This document shows, in pieces, positions 40,280 through 53,500 of a stretch of 64,000 bases of DNA (position 1 is the stretch's first letter; each line of letters opens with the position of its first letter). The notes under the pieces are model-generated. The model saw only the letters and a list, made by a program, of their open reading frames with translations. It was not told the DNA's origin and did not search any database. Origin of the DNA: Streblospio benedicti (Eukaryota > Annelida > Polychaeta > Spionida > Spionidae); contig CM032666.1 in the NCBI GenBank assembly GCA_019095985.1, positions 56,419,698 to 56,483,697 of the forward strand, in the 5' to 3' direction. The position numbers and the translations under genes were made by a program.

Positions 40280-43080
40280 ATAAATGTGGAGAGAGTGTCC
40301 ACTATGGTTTCTGTTTATTGTAATCAAACTGTGTTATTTAGAATTTCGTACATCAGTCTTTTGCTTTGTAAAGTCAGACAATTCTGCATTTAGAAAGCGA
40401 CTGTACTGTAATACTGTAGCCATTGTTTGTTGCGAAAGTATCTTATCTTTGTCCTGTCGCAGACCTTAATTTTTAACGTACAAACTTGTTGCCTCCCATG
40501 TATTCCTCATCTACTGCACAGTACAAATATAGTGAGGAAGAAGGCGGGTGATGAGCATTTGGGACGTCAACCTGGTACTTTAATGCATCTTCCCTAGTTC
40601 AGGGTTCATATATCTATCATAGTGTAAACTAAATGATTGAGATACCTTGTTGTGGCAAGATGACTTTAATGGTGCTTACCTATATCCTGTCAACATTTGT
40701 AGTGTTTCATACCACATATTCTTAATTTGGAGTAATGCAGATCACACTACACAAAATCATAAAATATTAATTTCAACAAACCTAACCTGGTCAAGGATCT
40801 TGATTTTTTTTTATATATTGTATATGATACTACGTTTACGTGCACTAAAAATAAGAATATTCCTACCATAAAAACTCACTCGTTTTTGGTCGACTACAAC
40901 CATGTTAAGTAAGTTACTTCGTCCTATTTAGTAGTACAATATTGGCGATATATGCATCAAGCAGTATAAGTAAGAATGCGCACATGTCTAATATAACAAC
41001 TGAGATGGAACTCAATAATTTTTGTTTGCATTGTGTTCATAGGATGTAGATGGTACACATAGTATACATGTACGTTAGTTTGCTTCAATACCAACTACAT
41101 TCATGATAGACATGGCAATGAATATTGATTGGGGTTTTACTATTGTTTCTTTTCTTTTCTTATTAGTAAACACATAAAGATCATATGTCAAGTATTCTAA
41201 TTAAAGGATAACAAGAGTCCATACGCTTTTGTTTTATTACAACATGAATTTGGAAATGAAATTTCCACAAATACAAACTTCATACTAAGAAACATGATTG
41301 TGTAAAATGATTTTACAATATTTTTTCAGGGTTGTAAATAATAAACATTGGCACCGTGTGAAAGATGCTTTAAAATCTCATTATAGCTATCTTAATAATA
41401 CACAACTACAATAAATCCCATTGAACGTATTTTTGACACATAATTATACAACTATTCACAGAATAGCAATGGTCTGTGGATAAGAACAGTATCGTGTTAC
41501 GTTTAGGACGGTAATAGTTGATAGTATTTAACCATTTAGAAATATAATTTTACTGCTGGTTCTAGTCTTGTACAGTGGCAGATATAAGATTCTAAGGCCC
41601 TCCCCAACTCCCGCACCCTTCTGGTCATGTTTTCTTCATTTTGCCCAGGTCTTGGACCCACTGGGTATCTCCGGCCCTGTGGTTCTGAGAAATCTTGCAT
41701 CTGCCACTGCCATTATAATATTTACTTTTGATTTTGCTGCGTCTTTGCTTACAGAATATAATACAATTGTGCTCTTTTCATCCATATCATTTTGATTAAT
41801 TAGTTGGAAACATATTGCTGTAGCATCATATTCCCAGCAATGTTGGGCCTATTCTATGATCAAAGGCATGCATCAGCATAAAATTGAGTAAATTTTGGAA
41901 ATGCACTCATGATTCCTGATTAACTGACAGCACAAACATGTAATAGCAATATAGGATCATAGCTTATGGCACAATACAATTAATGGTCCAGACCTCCGGC
42001 ATAGTCCACTATAGCTAACTAATCAAGCTCACACACTAGGTAACAGCAAATACAACTAATCTTCCTATATATGCATTTGTGTACAATGGAAAATCCTACT
42101 AAAATGTAATGAATAGTAGTAACGTTTATTGGTTTTTGGCATTTGGTTAAAAGTTTTTCTCTAAAGACTTTCTGCAAACTTCATAAACTGCAAATACTAA
42201 CCAATCTGTTCACAACCCTTATCATTATATTACACAGTATTGAATTCATTGGATGGGGATTCATCATCTTGAATATCAAAGGCTCACTTTTTGCTCAAAA
42301 CTTGCTTTTGAGGCCTTGACATCCCATTAATTAGGTCAACATATGCATAATGCATTAGGTTATATTGACATGACCAGAAGTCTTCAAATTATCGAGAGCT
42401 AGTGCTGATTGGCTAGTTTTATAGGTTACACTTGGGAAGAACATAGAGGACCATGTGCTATGGCTCGCTATTATACAGAATGGGATTCATATGGACTTCT
42501 TATAATTTCCTCCCCTTTTACCCCAAACTATCCCGTTCACCCTCCTTTATGTCTCATCGATTGACCCATTCCCCAATATGCATGTATGAACGTTAGAATC
42601 ATAATTCATCATTGTATTTTAAGTATGATAACCATTGTACCTTACTGACACATAAGTCAGATTGGATACGGCCGTTCCCCAAACATAAATCTCCCTTGGC
42701 TCATCGTTTCAAACACTGAATCTATTCTGCTGTTCTCCGTTTTTGCTAATTTTTAGAAGTCGACCCGGTGTATAAAGTACATATACTTCCTACTATAATA
42801 ATGACTATTTCATGTTCTATTGACAATGTTTCAGATATAGTCTATTTTTGTATTCCAACTCTCAGCAAAAGTTTGTTACTACTCATAGTACTACTCTGGT
42901 ACGTATAGGTATTACAGTACTCCTTTCTTTCTTATTTCTTTTTATAAAAAAACAACACTAGCTACACACAGCTATTTGGAATGGGTTAGAGTCCACAAAA
43001 TATAACTTCATTTCTACTGAAGTCTTTACGTAGAAAATGCATATACATAACGTTCACAGACAAGTAGCTATATAAAGACT
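40280..43080. other. Intergenic stretch between gene 2 and the C2 genes
   Basis: No gene seen. A small MITE-like repeat lies at 41573-41709. Otherwise AT-rich unique-looking sequence. Confidence 0.45.
41573..41709. mobile_element. Short MITE with CAGTGGCAGAT ends
   Basis: Left CAGTGGCAGATATAAGATTC and right GAAATCTTGCATCTGCCACTG are inverted copies. The outer bases are close to the GGCAGATCCAGG family but lack CCAGG. CAGTGG ends are usual for hAT elements; an 8-bp duplication is not evident. Confidence 0.5.
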
Positions 43081-43085
43081 GTCCT

Positions 43086-46000
43086 TTACAACTCTTTTAA
43101 GTAGTGCCATTTAGATATGGTCTCGCCGCTGTGGGACACCTGCAAGTGAGAGTTGATTAAGGTGAGTGATTTATGTTGATTTACATTCATATTAGGATTA
43201 CGATAATGCATAGTATACACATATTAAAAAGGATTAACTATCTATGGGCCAATTCTAGTACATCCTATGTATATTGAGTGTGTTGGGTTCTTATCATCTG
43301 CATCGCAGCTCAAGAAAAATAAATCAAATAACGAACTCTATTACTTTGAAGAATTCCTACATGATAATGATATTAAATTGTTGGGTTGTGTTCCGATTAT
43401 ACTCCGAATTTTGACTAGCTTTTGCTGTCTCTAATCTGACTAAGACAGTAATCGTGAATCAAGTAATGTATGATAGCTACTGTGTGTGTGTGTGTGTGAT
43501 AACACATGAAAGTTACCACCTAAGGTCAGATAATTGTAGGCTTTATAAGGAAGTGGAATGTGAGGTGTGGAATCTAGAAAGACATAAAACAGCGATGTGG
43601 TTGGGAAAGCTTAAACAAAGAATGCTACAATACGTTGTCTGGATGTGGGGTAAAAGACTGCAAATGGATGTTGTGGGAAACAATACAAAAAAGAATGCAG
43701 GAATTTCGTAATCCCCATAGACCCCCAGACGATGAGGGTCCATCGCCATATATCACACCTGTATAAAAAAAAACGTGCAGTAAAGAACAAGAACTGTAAA
43801 TGTTGTAGGAATGACAAAGCGGTGAAACCGACGATGACGATGGTCACCTACTATACACACCATTTCGCGCCAGTGGTTCTCCTCGAGCGGTCCGCTGGCC
43901 ATCCGCGAAGCAATGACCACCTCACCCAGGAATTCATTCCGGCCCATGCGATCATAGTCCATCACACTGAAACAGACGGTGGTCAATCAGGGAAAAGGTC
44001 ATCAAACCATGCATGTTAACGTTGATAACCTCATTCATTTTTTTTTGTTCCAAGGGAGCATCTCCACCATTTCCATGGCATAGCCTTCCACCCCCTAGCC
44101 CCCTACCCATCACCACACCCTGAATTGATGTTAAAACAGCGAAAACAGGAATGTGAGATTTTTTACCAAAATGGTTTACTGGTATATCTAAAGTTTTTAA
44201 CCCCTTATAACAACAACCACCCACCCCTTTATAGAGGGGGGTATATAACCTCGATGAAAGTCTATTCACCAACATTTTTTCTCTAAATCACCAGTCACCA
44301 ATACATGTCATTGTCTTTCACCAATCTCCAGGAATTGTAATTGAATACGTTGTATCACATTTTCATCACATTTCACACAGGCAATTCACAATTCAAGATT
44401 TGGGGCAAATCCCCAATCGCAAGCCATCGTAATGAGCAGATCACCAGTCACCAATAATATGTTCTATGACATTTCATGAACTCAAATACAGGTAATTCAC
44501 AATTCACGCTCACGATTTAGAGCAAATCACCAATCACATTTTTGCTAGATGACCCCCTCGGTGAACATACCTGATGTGCAGCCCGGCCTTGTTCATCTTC
44601 ATGGGTGACACTGTAAACGTGAAGCTCTCCTCCCAGCTCGGGTTGAGGCTCTTGGGCACGGTGGCCGACTTCTGCTTCTCCGTCTTCTTGCCATCAATGG
44701 TAAGCCACACCTTGACGAACGGGTCTGGGGAGGAGGCAGAACAACAACAACAACACAATCTTAGTGCCCAGGTCTAACCCACTCTCAGTTCTCTATGGCA
44801 AGTCACTTAACTCTGGCAGATAAAGGTTTTCAGAAAAGGGGTGGTGGGTTGATAGCGGCCATACCAAAAAGACATGAAAATTAAATAGTTTTGGTGAGCA
44901 AAGGGAGCACACGCCCGCCCCCCTCCCCCCTGCACACACACGCACGCACACACAAAAACATAAAAAGACCTTCATATGACAAGCACGTTCTTTATGTAGC
45001 ATATACCACTACAGTGATAGATTATTTTAAAATCCTGATTGTTGCATGGGCATTGGCAGATCCAGGTTTTCGGAAAATGGGGGGCGCACTTAAGGAAAAG
45101 AGGGGGCGCACTTACTGGATTTCATGAAACACCCTATGAAAATGAAGTATTTTGGTGGGAAAAGGGGGGCGCGCCCCCTGCGCCCCCCCCCCCTGGATCT
45201 GCCTATGCATGGGTTGGTACTCGTCTTGTGAGTCCCGTCAGAAGGCCACTTACCATAATGAAATGGAAGACTCTCCTCACAAAATAAATGTAGCGTAATA
45301 AGAAGTGCTTGCTACAGAGACGAACTGAGAAAGAAAATAATTGAATTCACAAGTAGACTTAGGGAAAACATCATTAGAATAGCCTCTGTGAGTGGTTGAT
45401 TAAATATGCAGCTTCGATCTTGGATTCCCTTCCAACTCTGCACGCCATCAATGAAACCTCGCTCTCGTGACACTATCATAGGCAGATCCAGGGGGCGGGC
45501 GTAGATGGCGCACACACCCCTTTTCCCACCAAAATACTTCATTTCATAGAGATTTTCATGATATCTGTAAGTGCGCCCCCCCCCCTTCCTTAAGTGCGCC
45601 CCACCCTTTTTCCAAAAGCCTGGATCTGCCTATGACTATTATTCTAACTTGCAGTGATGTCTACCTGACTCCCCTGTGACGTCCTTGGGGGTGAGGCCCT
45701 TCGCCTTGTGCACGTCCAGTGTGATCTGGCTGCGGTGCTCCGTATACCTTAGAGACAGGTAGATCTCGCCCATGGAACCCTGAAGTTTAAATGTTTTGTC
45801 AAGTGTTGTTCATGAGGCTACCATTTCTTATGCCCCAGGTGGTCGTTGGGAAAAAATTTAAATATTATGCCATGATTAGCAGGCCTCTGCTGAATATGTT
45901 TGAATTTTTCATCACCCCTCATGGGGCATTGTAATAATTATATCGTAGCCCCGTTGTTTGCAGTTACAAGTCACTGCTATCATTTTCTGATGACTATCGG

Positions 46001-46440
46001 CATGCTTGTCACACCTTTCTGATCTCCCTGAAAACCATGAAACACAAGCTAACATGCTGCATTGTGGTAGTCTTCACTTACAGTAGCGTTCGCTCGCCAG
46101 AACTGTGCATATCTAAGTGTATGTACTCGTGGTACCACTTATTTATTAGGGTGATTTTGCTCAAGAACCATGACCAGACTCGACCGAGAATTGAACCCAT
46201 TACATTACTGGTCAGGAGTCCCATGCACTCCCTTTCGACTCGGTCACAGAAGCTCACAAGTTAGGAATAACACATTGTGGTATCCTCCTGTACCAGCGTG
46301 ATTTTCATCAGAAATACTGAAGACCTGATCCCAGAATCGAGACGTTATATAATATTGACCGAAAAACAAATGAAATGAACACAAGAAAGTTGATTCATTA
46401 TTATTTCTTTTTTTAAAAGAAGGTGAATATTTCTTACCAT
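43086..46440 (-). CDS. C2 gene 1: small single C2-domain protein, synaptotagmin C2B-like (143 aa, exons joined)
   Basis: Minus-strand exons: 46440-46438 (the ATG alone), 45779-45665, 44724-44571, 43966-43861 and 43139-43086, ending TAA. Phases join exactly: 0, 1, 2, 0. The protein starts MGSMGEIYLSLRY and runs through TPKDVTGESDPFVKVWL, KSLNPSWEESFTF, SVMDYDRMGRNEFLGEV and ENHWREM to SKWHYLKEL. It is a bare C2 domain: calcium-loop acids are present (KD, SDP, MDYD), with Glu at the last position (RNE). HWREM and WHYL match the C-terminal helix region of synaptotagmin C2B. There is no membrane segment and no second C2. Expected role is calcium-dependent phospholipid binding; the pathway is unknown. 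Paralogue of the gene at 50.6-56.1 kb. Confidence 0.82.
44278..44520. repeat. Tandem duplication in an intron of C2 gene 1
   Basis: Two copies of roughly 120-170 bp share TCACCAGTCACCAATA, CAGG-AATTCACAATTCA and GCAAATC-CCAATC. Non-coding. Confidence 0.55.
45051..45207. mobile_element. MITE, GGCAGATCCAGG family (copy in intron of C2 gene 1)
   Basis: The best copy: left CATTGGCAGATCCAGG, right CCTGGATCTGCCTATG, with CATGGG directly outside both ends (45045-45050 and 45208-45213). The interior has GGGGGGCGCACTTAAGG and CCTATGAAAATGAAGTATTT. It lies in intron 2 of C2 gene 1. No coding capacity. Confidence 0.7.
45214..45345. repeat. Fragment related to the tRNA-like inverted-repeat element of 30.9 kb
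   Basis: GTGAGTCCCGTCAG-AGGCCACTT and AATGAAATGGAAGACTCTCC match the interior of the 30,881-31,080 element. The arms are mostly lost. It abuts the preceding MITE. Confidence 0.5.
45477..45634. mobile_element. MITE, GGCAGATCCAGG family (second copy in intron of C2 gene 1)
   Basis: Ends CATAGGCAGATCCAGG and CCTGGATCTGCCTATG are inverted copies, with ACTAT outside both ends. It sits in reverse orientation to the copy at 45.05 kb, 270 bp away, so the pair could form a long hairpin in the pre-mRNA of the C2 gene. Confidence 0.7.
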
Positions 46441-46566
46441 GATTTGAGTGTTCGTCTGTCCAAGAAAGGGAGTAGGTGTGTATACGATCCTCCGGATCCT
46501 TCTGCTACGTCAAATGGACAGAACAAGGAATGAGAACAGCGAAGAACAAACCAGCGCTAGTACTCG

Positions 46567-46573
46567 TTTTATA
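46567..46573 (-). promoter_or_regulatory. TATA box of C2 gene 1
   Basis: GTTATAAAACG on the minus strand, about 127 bp before the start codon. Transcription would begin near 46540, leaving a 5' UTR of roughly 100 nt in an exon that ends exactly at ATG|gtaagaa. Confidence 0.6.
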
Positions 46574-46619
46574 ACTCGTACCCCGTTGTGACGCAAATCC
46601 GCTGGCCTGGGGCGCATTT

Positions 46620-47560
46620 AATATAGAAAATGCATGCAATCATTTTTACGACGGGCTGGCTGATCAAAGATCAAACCCTAAGAGGATAAGGCTGCTCCTT
46701 TACATGAAATCTACGGTGGAATGGCATGTAATTATGCTGATTATTGTTTGCTTACATGGATCTTTAATTGGCTCGTATGCAATCTATTGACAATGGTTGA
46801 CAAGATGGAGCGATAAGATGTGATGATGAGCAAGCTAAACTAACATACAGAGTACATTTTACACTATTTAAATTGACCAGGTATTATTTGCTTTTGTTTT
46901 GTTTGCTGTTCTGCTTATGTTATTAACAAATAAATAACTTCGGGAATTTTGATTCACCAAAGGCAATTTACAGTTTGAAATATATGCTAAACTTCTCATA
47001 TAAACATTACATTTGTGTTTTATTTGCATTTCTTGAGGTTTTTATTATGTACGCATTATATATAATTTTCTGAAAAGATATGTTAAATTTGTGGGGATTT
47101 GTGCAGATAAAAAAAATCAACATTTTGTCATGTTCTACATCACGTGCATGTTTAAGCATTATCCCGAAAGCAGAGCAATGACGTCACAAAAGGAAATATG
47201 TACGTCCAATCGAAAGCGAGGCAATTAATCAATCCCATAGTGCAGCACTTATTAGGCCGGCAATATTGTTTATAGACCTAAAAATATATTCCCAAACTTT
47301 ATATGGATCCATATAGCTTGTTTGTTTACTCACTTGGACCTACGTACTTCTTTGTTCTATTTCTAGCTTTACCTTACTGAACTTGCAACCCTGGGGATAG
47401 CATAGTTATTTACAGAATGACGTGTAGTCATACCGTTTGTTTGTTTTAATCGACATGAATCTATAGGGTTTTGGATTTTGGGACATTTCATCAAACTTTG
47501 AGTATCCTTAATTAATTTTCATCTGAAGTGAGGCTGCCTTGGTATAAAGACGTAAAATAA
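46620..47560. other. Non-coding stretch upstream of C2 gene 1
   Basis: Upstream flank of the TATA promoter. No gene or named repeat recognised. Confidence 0.4.
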
Positions 47561-47564
47561 AATG

Positions 47565-47825
<261 letters not shown>

Positions 47826-47939
47826 CAAGTTACAGTGTATTAATAATTTGGAGTTTATGTCTATCTGTTGTTTGGGACCTCGAAAAATGTTGTTTCAGGG
47901 GTTCTGAATTGTTGTTGTTGTTGTTTAGTTGTTGATAAA

Positions 47940-50085
47940 GGGGAAAGTACTATTCCTCACCAGGAGGAGGAGCACTCTTATATACATGTACGTTCCATCC
48001 ATCCTCCATAAATGTTCTTGTCTTACATGCAGAAATTCTGTAGCTGTATGCAAATTGGATTAGAATTCGCTGCTCGTCAAATGGACAAGTTGCAAAAAGT
48101 TGTTACTCGTCCTGCATTACGTTTTACTCGTCAATACTAGCGGACGAGTGTCTAATCCAGGGTCTGCAAAAATGACCATACACATTTGTATATTGCCTCC
48201 GTCACACATATGCAAATTTGAAGTGTGGATGAAGTAATAATCCAATTGCATGTTTTTTTTACTTACGCAAAAACTAGCGTGAATAGTAAGAGTATATATT
48301 TTCTGTGAATAAGAGGGAAATACACTCATCTACCTTTATTTGACAAAACTTGACTAGTCATTATTAACACTAGCTGGCCCGGCTCCTACGGAGCCTATAT
48401 TATCATATGCATGTGTGGTATTAGTTTATGACAGAAAATCTATTTACATTAAAATAAATCTATTGTTCGGTTTAGTTTGCAACGGCATCAACCTCCAACG
48501 TGGAGTCAGAACGTCCTCTTTCAGCGGGACGGAAGAATGCCTTGTCGTTTCATGACATATTTTAATCAAAATTTATTTCGTTTTCTTTGTAATCATAAGA
48601 TATTTCGCCAAACAATTGATACATCCTTATTTAGATTGACCAATGGATTAGGTTAGATGTCCCCGGGAGGTTGGCCAATGGATATTAGCGGCTTTGTTAC
48701 GCCTTTGTTCGGCAGATTGACCCGTGGACAATTGTGTAATAACAAACCATTGTATCAGCCAATAGACAGATGCGTCGAATTGACTAAGATGCCGGAAATA
48801 TGGCCGGTACCACTTATCGTGCTAGGTATTTTTTGACCATTTCAAAGCAATTTTTATCATAAATGATGACATAATTGAATGTGTGCGGCTTGTGAACCCA
48901 TTTCGACATTACTGACGTAGCGCAAGTTGAAGTTGTTACGTGACAAAACTGTAGTGGTGAGCGCCATGGCCCAGGAGAGGAAAAATGCCATAGCTAATAA
49001 ATTTTGAGTTTTTGTTACCTATAGATTTTTGTTATTATATATATTATACACAACATATGTTTGTAATATACAACTAAAACTGTGACTATTTTGCCATCTT
49101 TATTAGAATTTTGAAATTTCAAAAATAATTTTGAAAATAACACACATGTCAAAATTAATAACTATAGAAAAATACATTTTAATTCAGAAAATCTATGGAT
49201 GATAAAACATATTTCTCTGTTCTTCATTACAAGCAAAATAAACATATCTCCTAGTCAATCAATGTACACATCTCTTAAAAATGGTGATGGTAATACAAAC
49301 AAAAGTATGACACTTACAACATTATCAAAGAAATAGATTATTAGAACGTGAAATTAAATAATAAGAAATAGATACTGATAAAATTTACACATTTTATGCC
49401 CATAAAACAATCAATAATATGCTTGCCAAAAGAATGCATGCGTTTTCACTTTTCATTGACTACATACATGTACTCTTCATTTAAACTAAACATTGTCAAT
49501 TTATTCATCGTACACAATTGCCCTATAATCTACTGTAGGATTGTTTGAATTGTAAGATTAACTGATCTGCCGGTCATCAATGAATCAACATGAACAATGT
49601 ATCTAACACCTTCACAAATAATACATATACAATACATACATTATTATATTTAATCAAATATCAACTCCCGGCCAAAAGAAGTGTGTGGTAACTTTCTGCA
49701 TCCCACCACCTTTGGATTTGCCGCAGATGCCCGTATAAAATGTCGAATGGTGTGTGTGGTCCTATGAACAGAATTTGGACAAGTCTTTGAGCAGTGGCAT
49801 ACCGTATCAAATGTTCTGTATTGGTTCAGTGGCTAATTACAAAGGCAAATCCGAAACTATGCTCAAATCTACCGCGATGGATGGCTGACCCCCCTTCAAT
49901 GCGTTTGCGTTCAATACGAAATTCGTCTGGGCAAATTTGAGCTTATTTTCGGCTACATTAGTACAGCATCAGACACCAAATCGTCGTTAGAGGGTTAACA
50001 AACACAGGGTTACAAGGAAACCAAATTGCATATTAAAATGTGATTATGAGGTCATGTTCATGTGATTAGTCAAATGTACTGACAC
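47940..50085. other. Non-coding stretch between the C2 genes
   Basis: No gene is seen. Near 48363 a GCTGGCCCGGCTCCTACGGAG segment with a CTCCTACGGAG near-palindrome occurs. The remainder is AT-rich. Confidence 0.4.
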
Positions 50086-50233
50086 CAATGGCAGATCCAA
50101 GTTTTTGGAAAAGGGGGGGGGGGCACACTTGAGGAAAAGGGGGAGCGCACTGAAGGGATTTTATGAAAAACCCTATGAAAATGAAGTATCTTGGTGGGGA
50201 AAGGGGAGGGGGCACCCCCTGGATCTGTCTACG
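50086..50233. mobile_element. MITE, GGCAGATCC family (copy downstream of C2 gene 2)
   Basis: Left CAATGGCAGATCCAAG, right CCTGGATCTGTCTACG. The interior is nearly the same as the 45.05-kb copy (GGGGCACACTTGAGG, CCCTATGAAAATGAAGTAT). Confidence 0.65.
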
Positions 50234-50565
50234 TACACTAAACTAAGCTTAGGTAAAAACTGTTAAGCATTCAATAGAAACGTGACGTCATGTGTAAACG
50301 ATGTTTGGTCTCTTTGTTGTGTATCAGGAACATAAGTATTCTGTGTAGTCCTATGAGTTCTCTAGACTAGTGCGGATGAGTAAGATCAGGTATAAGTGTC
50401 ATTGGTCCTATTGCCAATACATGTGTCTAGTCACCTTCCAGTTCGTCTCTTCGCACCACAGAACAAAAGTAGTCTGTATAGTACTATCAAAGACTGGATG
50501 TATTAAAGACCATGTAAGGTCATTGGCTGCGGTGTCCAGTGACCAATGCGTTGCGTGGTCCATCA

Positions 50566-53500
50566 CTACGAGGGCGAGTCCTTGAGGTAGTGCCACCGGG
50601 ACACGGCCTCCCCGCTCGCTGCCAGCATCTCCCGCCAGTGCGTGGACTCCAGGGGCCCGCTGCACGCCTGTCCCGACAGCACCACCTGCAGACGACATCC
50701 AGGGGAGTAGGGTTCAGCTTTGTTTAGGCTTTTTTTAAGCTTCAATAGTGGGCTGGGGTTTATAAGGGGTCAAGACATCTATTAGGGTATGTTTCAGCTT
50801 TGTTTTGTGTTTTAGGCTTCAATAGAGGGACCTATGGATGGGGTTTAAGGGGTCAAGATGACATCTATTATGTCACTACGTTTTACCTTATTTTAGGCTT
50901 CAATAGTGATCTATGGTGGGGTTTTAAAGGTTCAAGAAATTGGATATTGTTTTTGTCATGCTTAATAGATATATGGAATTAATTGGTTTGGGTTCATGTA
51001 TTGATATTAGAGGATTCATGGCATGATCATGTACGTGATAATATGTGTGATCACATGCGTGATCAACGTGCATGTCAAAACGAATGTGACCACAGCCAGG
51101 ATCAGATGCGTGATCACGAGTGTGTAGTCATGGCCATGATCATGTTTGTGATCGTGTGTGCTATCACATATGTGATCACGTGGTTGATCTCCTGCTCACC
51201 TCTCCCAGGAAGTCGTTGCGGCCCACGCGGTCGTAGTCGACGATGGTAATATGTAGGCCTGCCGTGCGAATCTTCTCATTGGACACGCTATACCACGAGA
51301 GAAGAGCATGTGGTGAGTGAATATGGACAGAGTATACCAATAAAGAATGGGCGCAACGACACAAAGTTAATGTACATATATTTTTAAAAAGTGTAGAGAA
51401 AATATATACATGTATATCAAGTCAAACGATTCTTCGTGTAGTTATAATTATCAAGGTAGTCCCTTAACTTCCTTCCAATATGGAATTGTGATATCTATAA
51501 AGAGTTTTATGTGTGATATTGGGAGATATTGTTAGACCTGCACTCGCCATTCAAGTTCATCTAGATAACTTTTTACAGACATCAAATATTAGATTTTTTT
51601 TTAAAAATGCTACTTGATAAGCATTATTGATGAAGCTTCTTTTTGTTTGAAATGATTAAATTGTTGTTAAATCAATTAAGATCTTTGTGTACAAACAAAT
51701 TGCATGATAGTTCAAAGATTGCCACCAACTTACGGATGTGCTGAGTAAATGAAAATAGTGAAACACTGAGTGAGCTTACTCCTTAATGATATGAATAATG
51801 TACAACTCATTCCTTCATGAACACAATAAGGATAATATAACACCATATAATACTTCACAAAGCAACTTACGCTGCCTTAACTGTCTGTCTGTGTTGGACA
51901 AATCTATTTATGTTAGCTATTGTAAAACGTTGTTGGGAGCTAATAGCAACTTGTTGAGAGAGCATTTTGGTAGGTTAAATGATAATTTTCGCTGTAATAA
52001 ACTAGGCAGACCAGATGAACTGTTAGATGCATTATAACCTGTTGTTGATGTTGCAATACTCGTGATATGCCTAGCAGGTGTGTGTTATTGTGTGTCCACA
52101 AAATTTGCATACTCTCGTCTGTCAAAACGATATTGTTGCTTCAAGGTATTGCGTAAGAAAGAATACATTGTTTATTCCATTATGGCATACTCATACCATT
52201 CTTACACGAACATAAATGTTTGAAAATCGGTATACAAAATCAGCAAGGCACAACATTGCAAAACTTGCCCAACACAGGAAGACAGTTGAAGCATTGTGAT
52301 CCTTTGCACGCACATCCCAACATATGAGAGTCAATGGTGTAAACCATTGGGATATCAATAGCTGATCCAGGATTTCCGGGAATCAGGGTGCCTTGCAGGT
52401 ACTCCGTGGGCCCTCCATTTTGGGGGTAATTAATCTTTTCTTTTTCACAAGCAGATATTACCCTCTGTTATGAACTGTAGGGGTCTTATTATTTGTCACA
52501 TTATTGTCTGTATTACTTGACTGTCGCAGGCCGGTAAGTGCTCATTCCTTGGGACGTACTCAACGGTGTAGGACAGTGACTCATATGGTGAGAGGTACTG
52601 GCCGGTGTAGGACGGTGACTCATATGGTGTGAGGTACTGGCCGGTGTAGTGACTCATATGACGGTAGGTACTGGCCAGTGTAAGACAGTGACTCACACGG
52701 TGGGAGGTAGTGGCCGGTGTAAGACGGTGACGTTGACGCCCTACCTGAAGTGGAAGGCCTCATCCCAGGCGGGCTGGAGCGTGCTCGAGATCACAGCCGT
52801 CTTCTTCTTCTCCACCTTGTGTCCGTTCAGCAGCAGCCAGATCTTGGCGTATGGGTCTGTAATAGTCATGTTCATATGTGGGGCGGGTATACAAGGAAAT
52901 GGAAAAGGGCCGAAAATAGGGATGTGAGGAAAAGGGATGTGGGATTTTTATGGAAGTGGAATGTGGGGAACCGCATTGACATTTATGGGAATCTGGGGGA
53001 AAGGTAAAAACAAGTAGCTATGTGAGAGTTACATGTAAGGCAAAACATTTAGATTGGGGGATTTCAGTAGTTCAGTGGTTAGAGCGTACGACTTGAAAAC
53101 AGGAGGTGTTTGCGTCGTAAGTTGGCGGCCCGGTCATGGCAGACACAGTGTCGCCAAAACCGTTACGTCGTACGTCTGCCACTGAGTTGCTGATTTCCAC
53201 CGAGTGCGTCGCCACCGTACATTGTTACTAGACGGTAGCGACGCCAAGCGGAGGTTCGGAAGCCTCGTTAAAAGGCATGTCCCGTGTAGAGGAGAGCCAC
53301 ACCTCTGCACGTAAAAGAACTCGCCTAGTTTGAAAACTATAGCTAGTGTGATCCCTCCATTACCCTTGGCTCAGTTGGTTACCTAACCTGCCAAACAAAC
53401 AAGGACCACATTGGAAATAAGCATTACATATATATGTACGCTTTCATGTGCTATCCTAGGAACATTAGTTCCTGAAGAATATCAAATCAAATCAAAATCT

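Noticed and set aside
43454-43860. Coding extension of C2 gene 1 past HWREM by read-through
   Set aside because: The read-through sequence is unlike any C2 C-terminus, whereas splicing from 43861 to 43139 gives SKWHYLKEL in phase, matching the paralogue.
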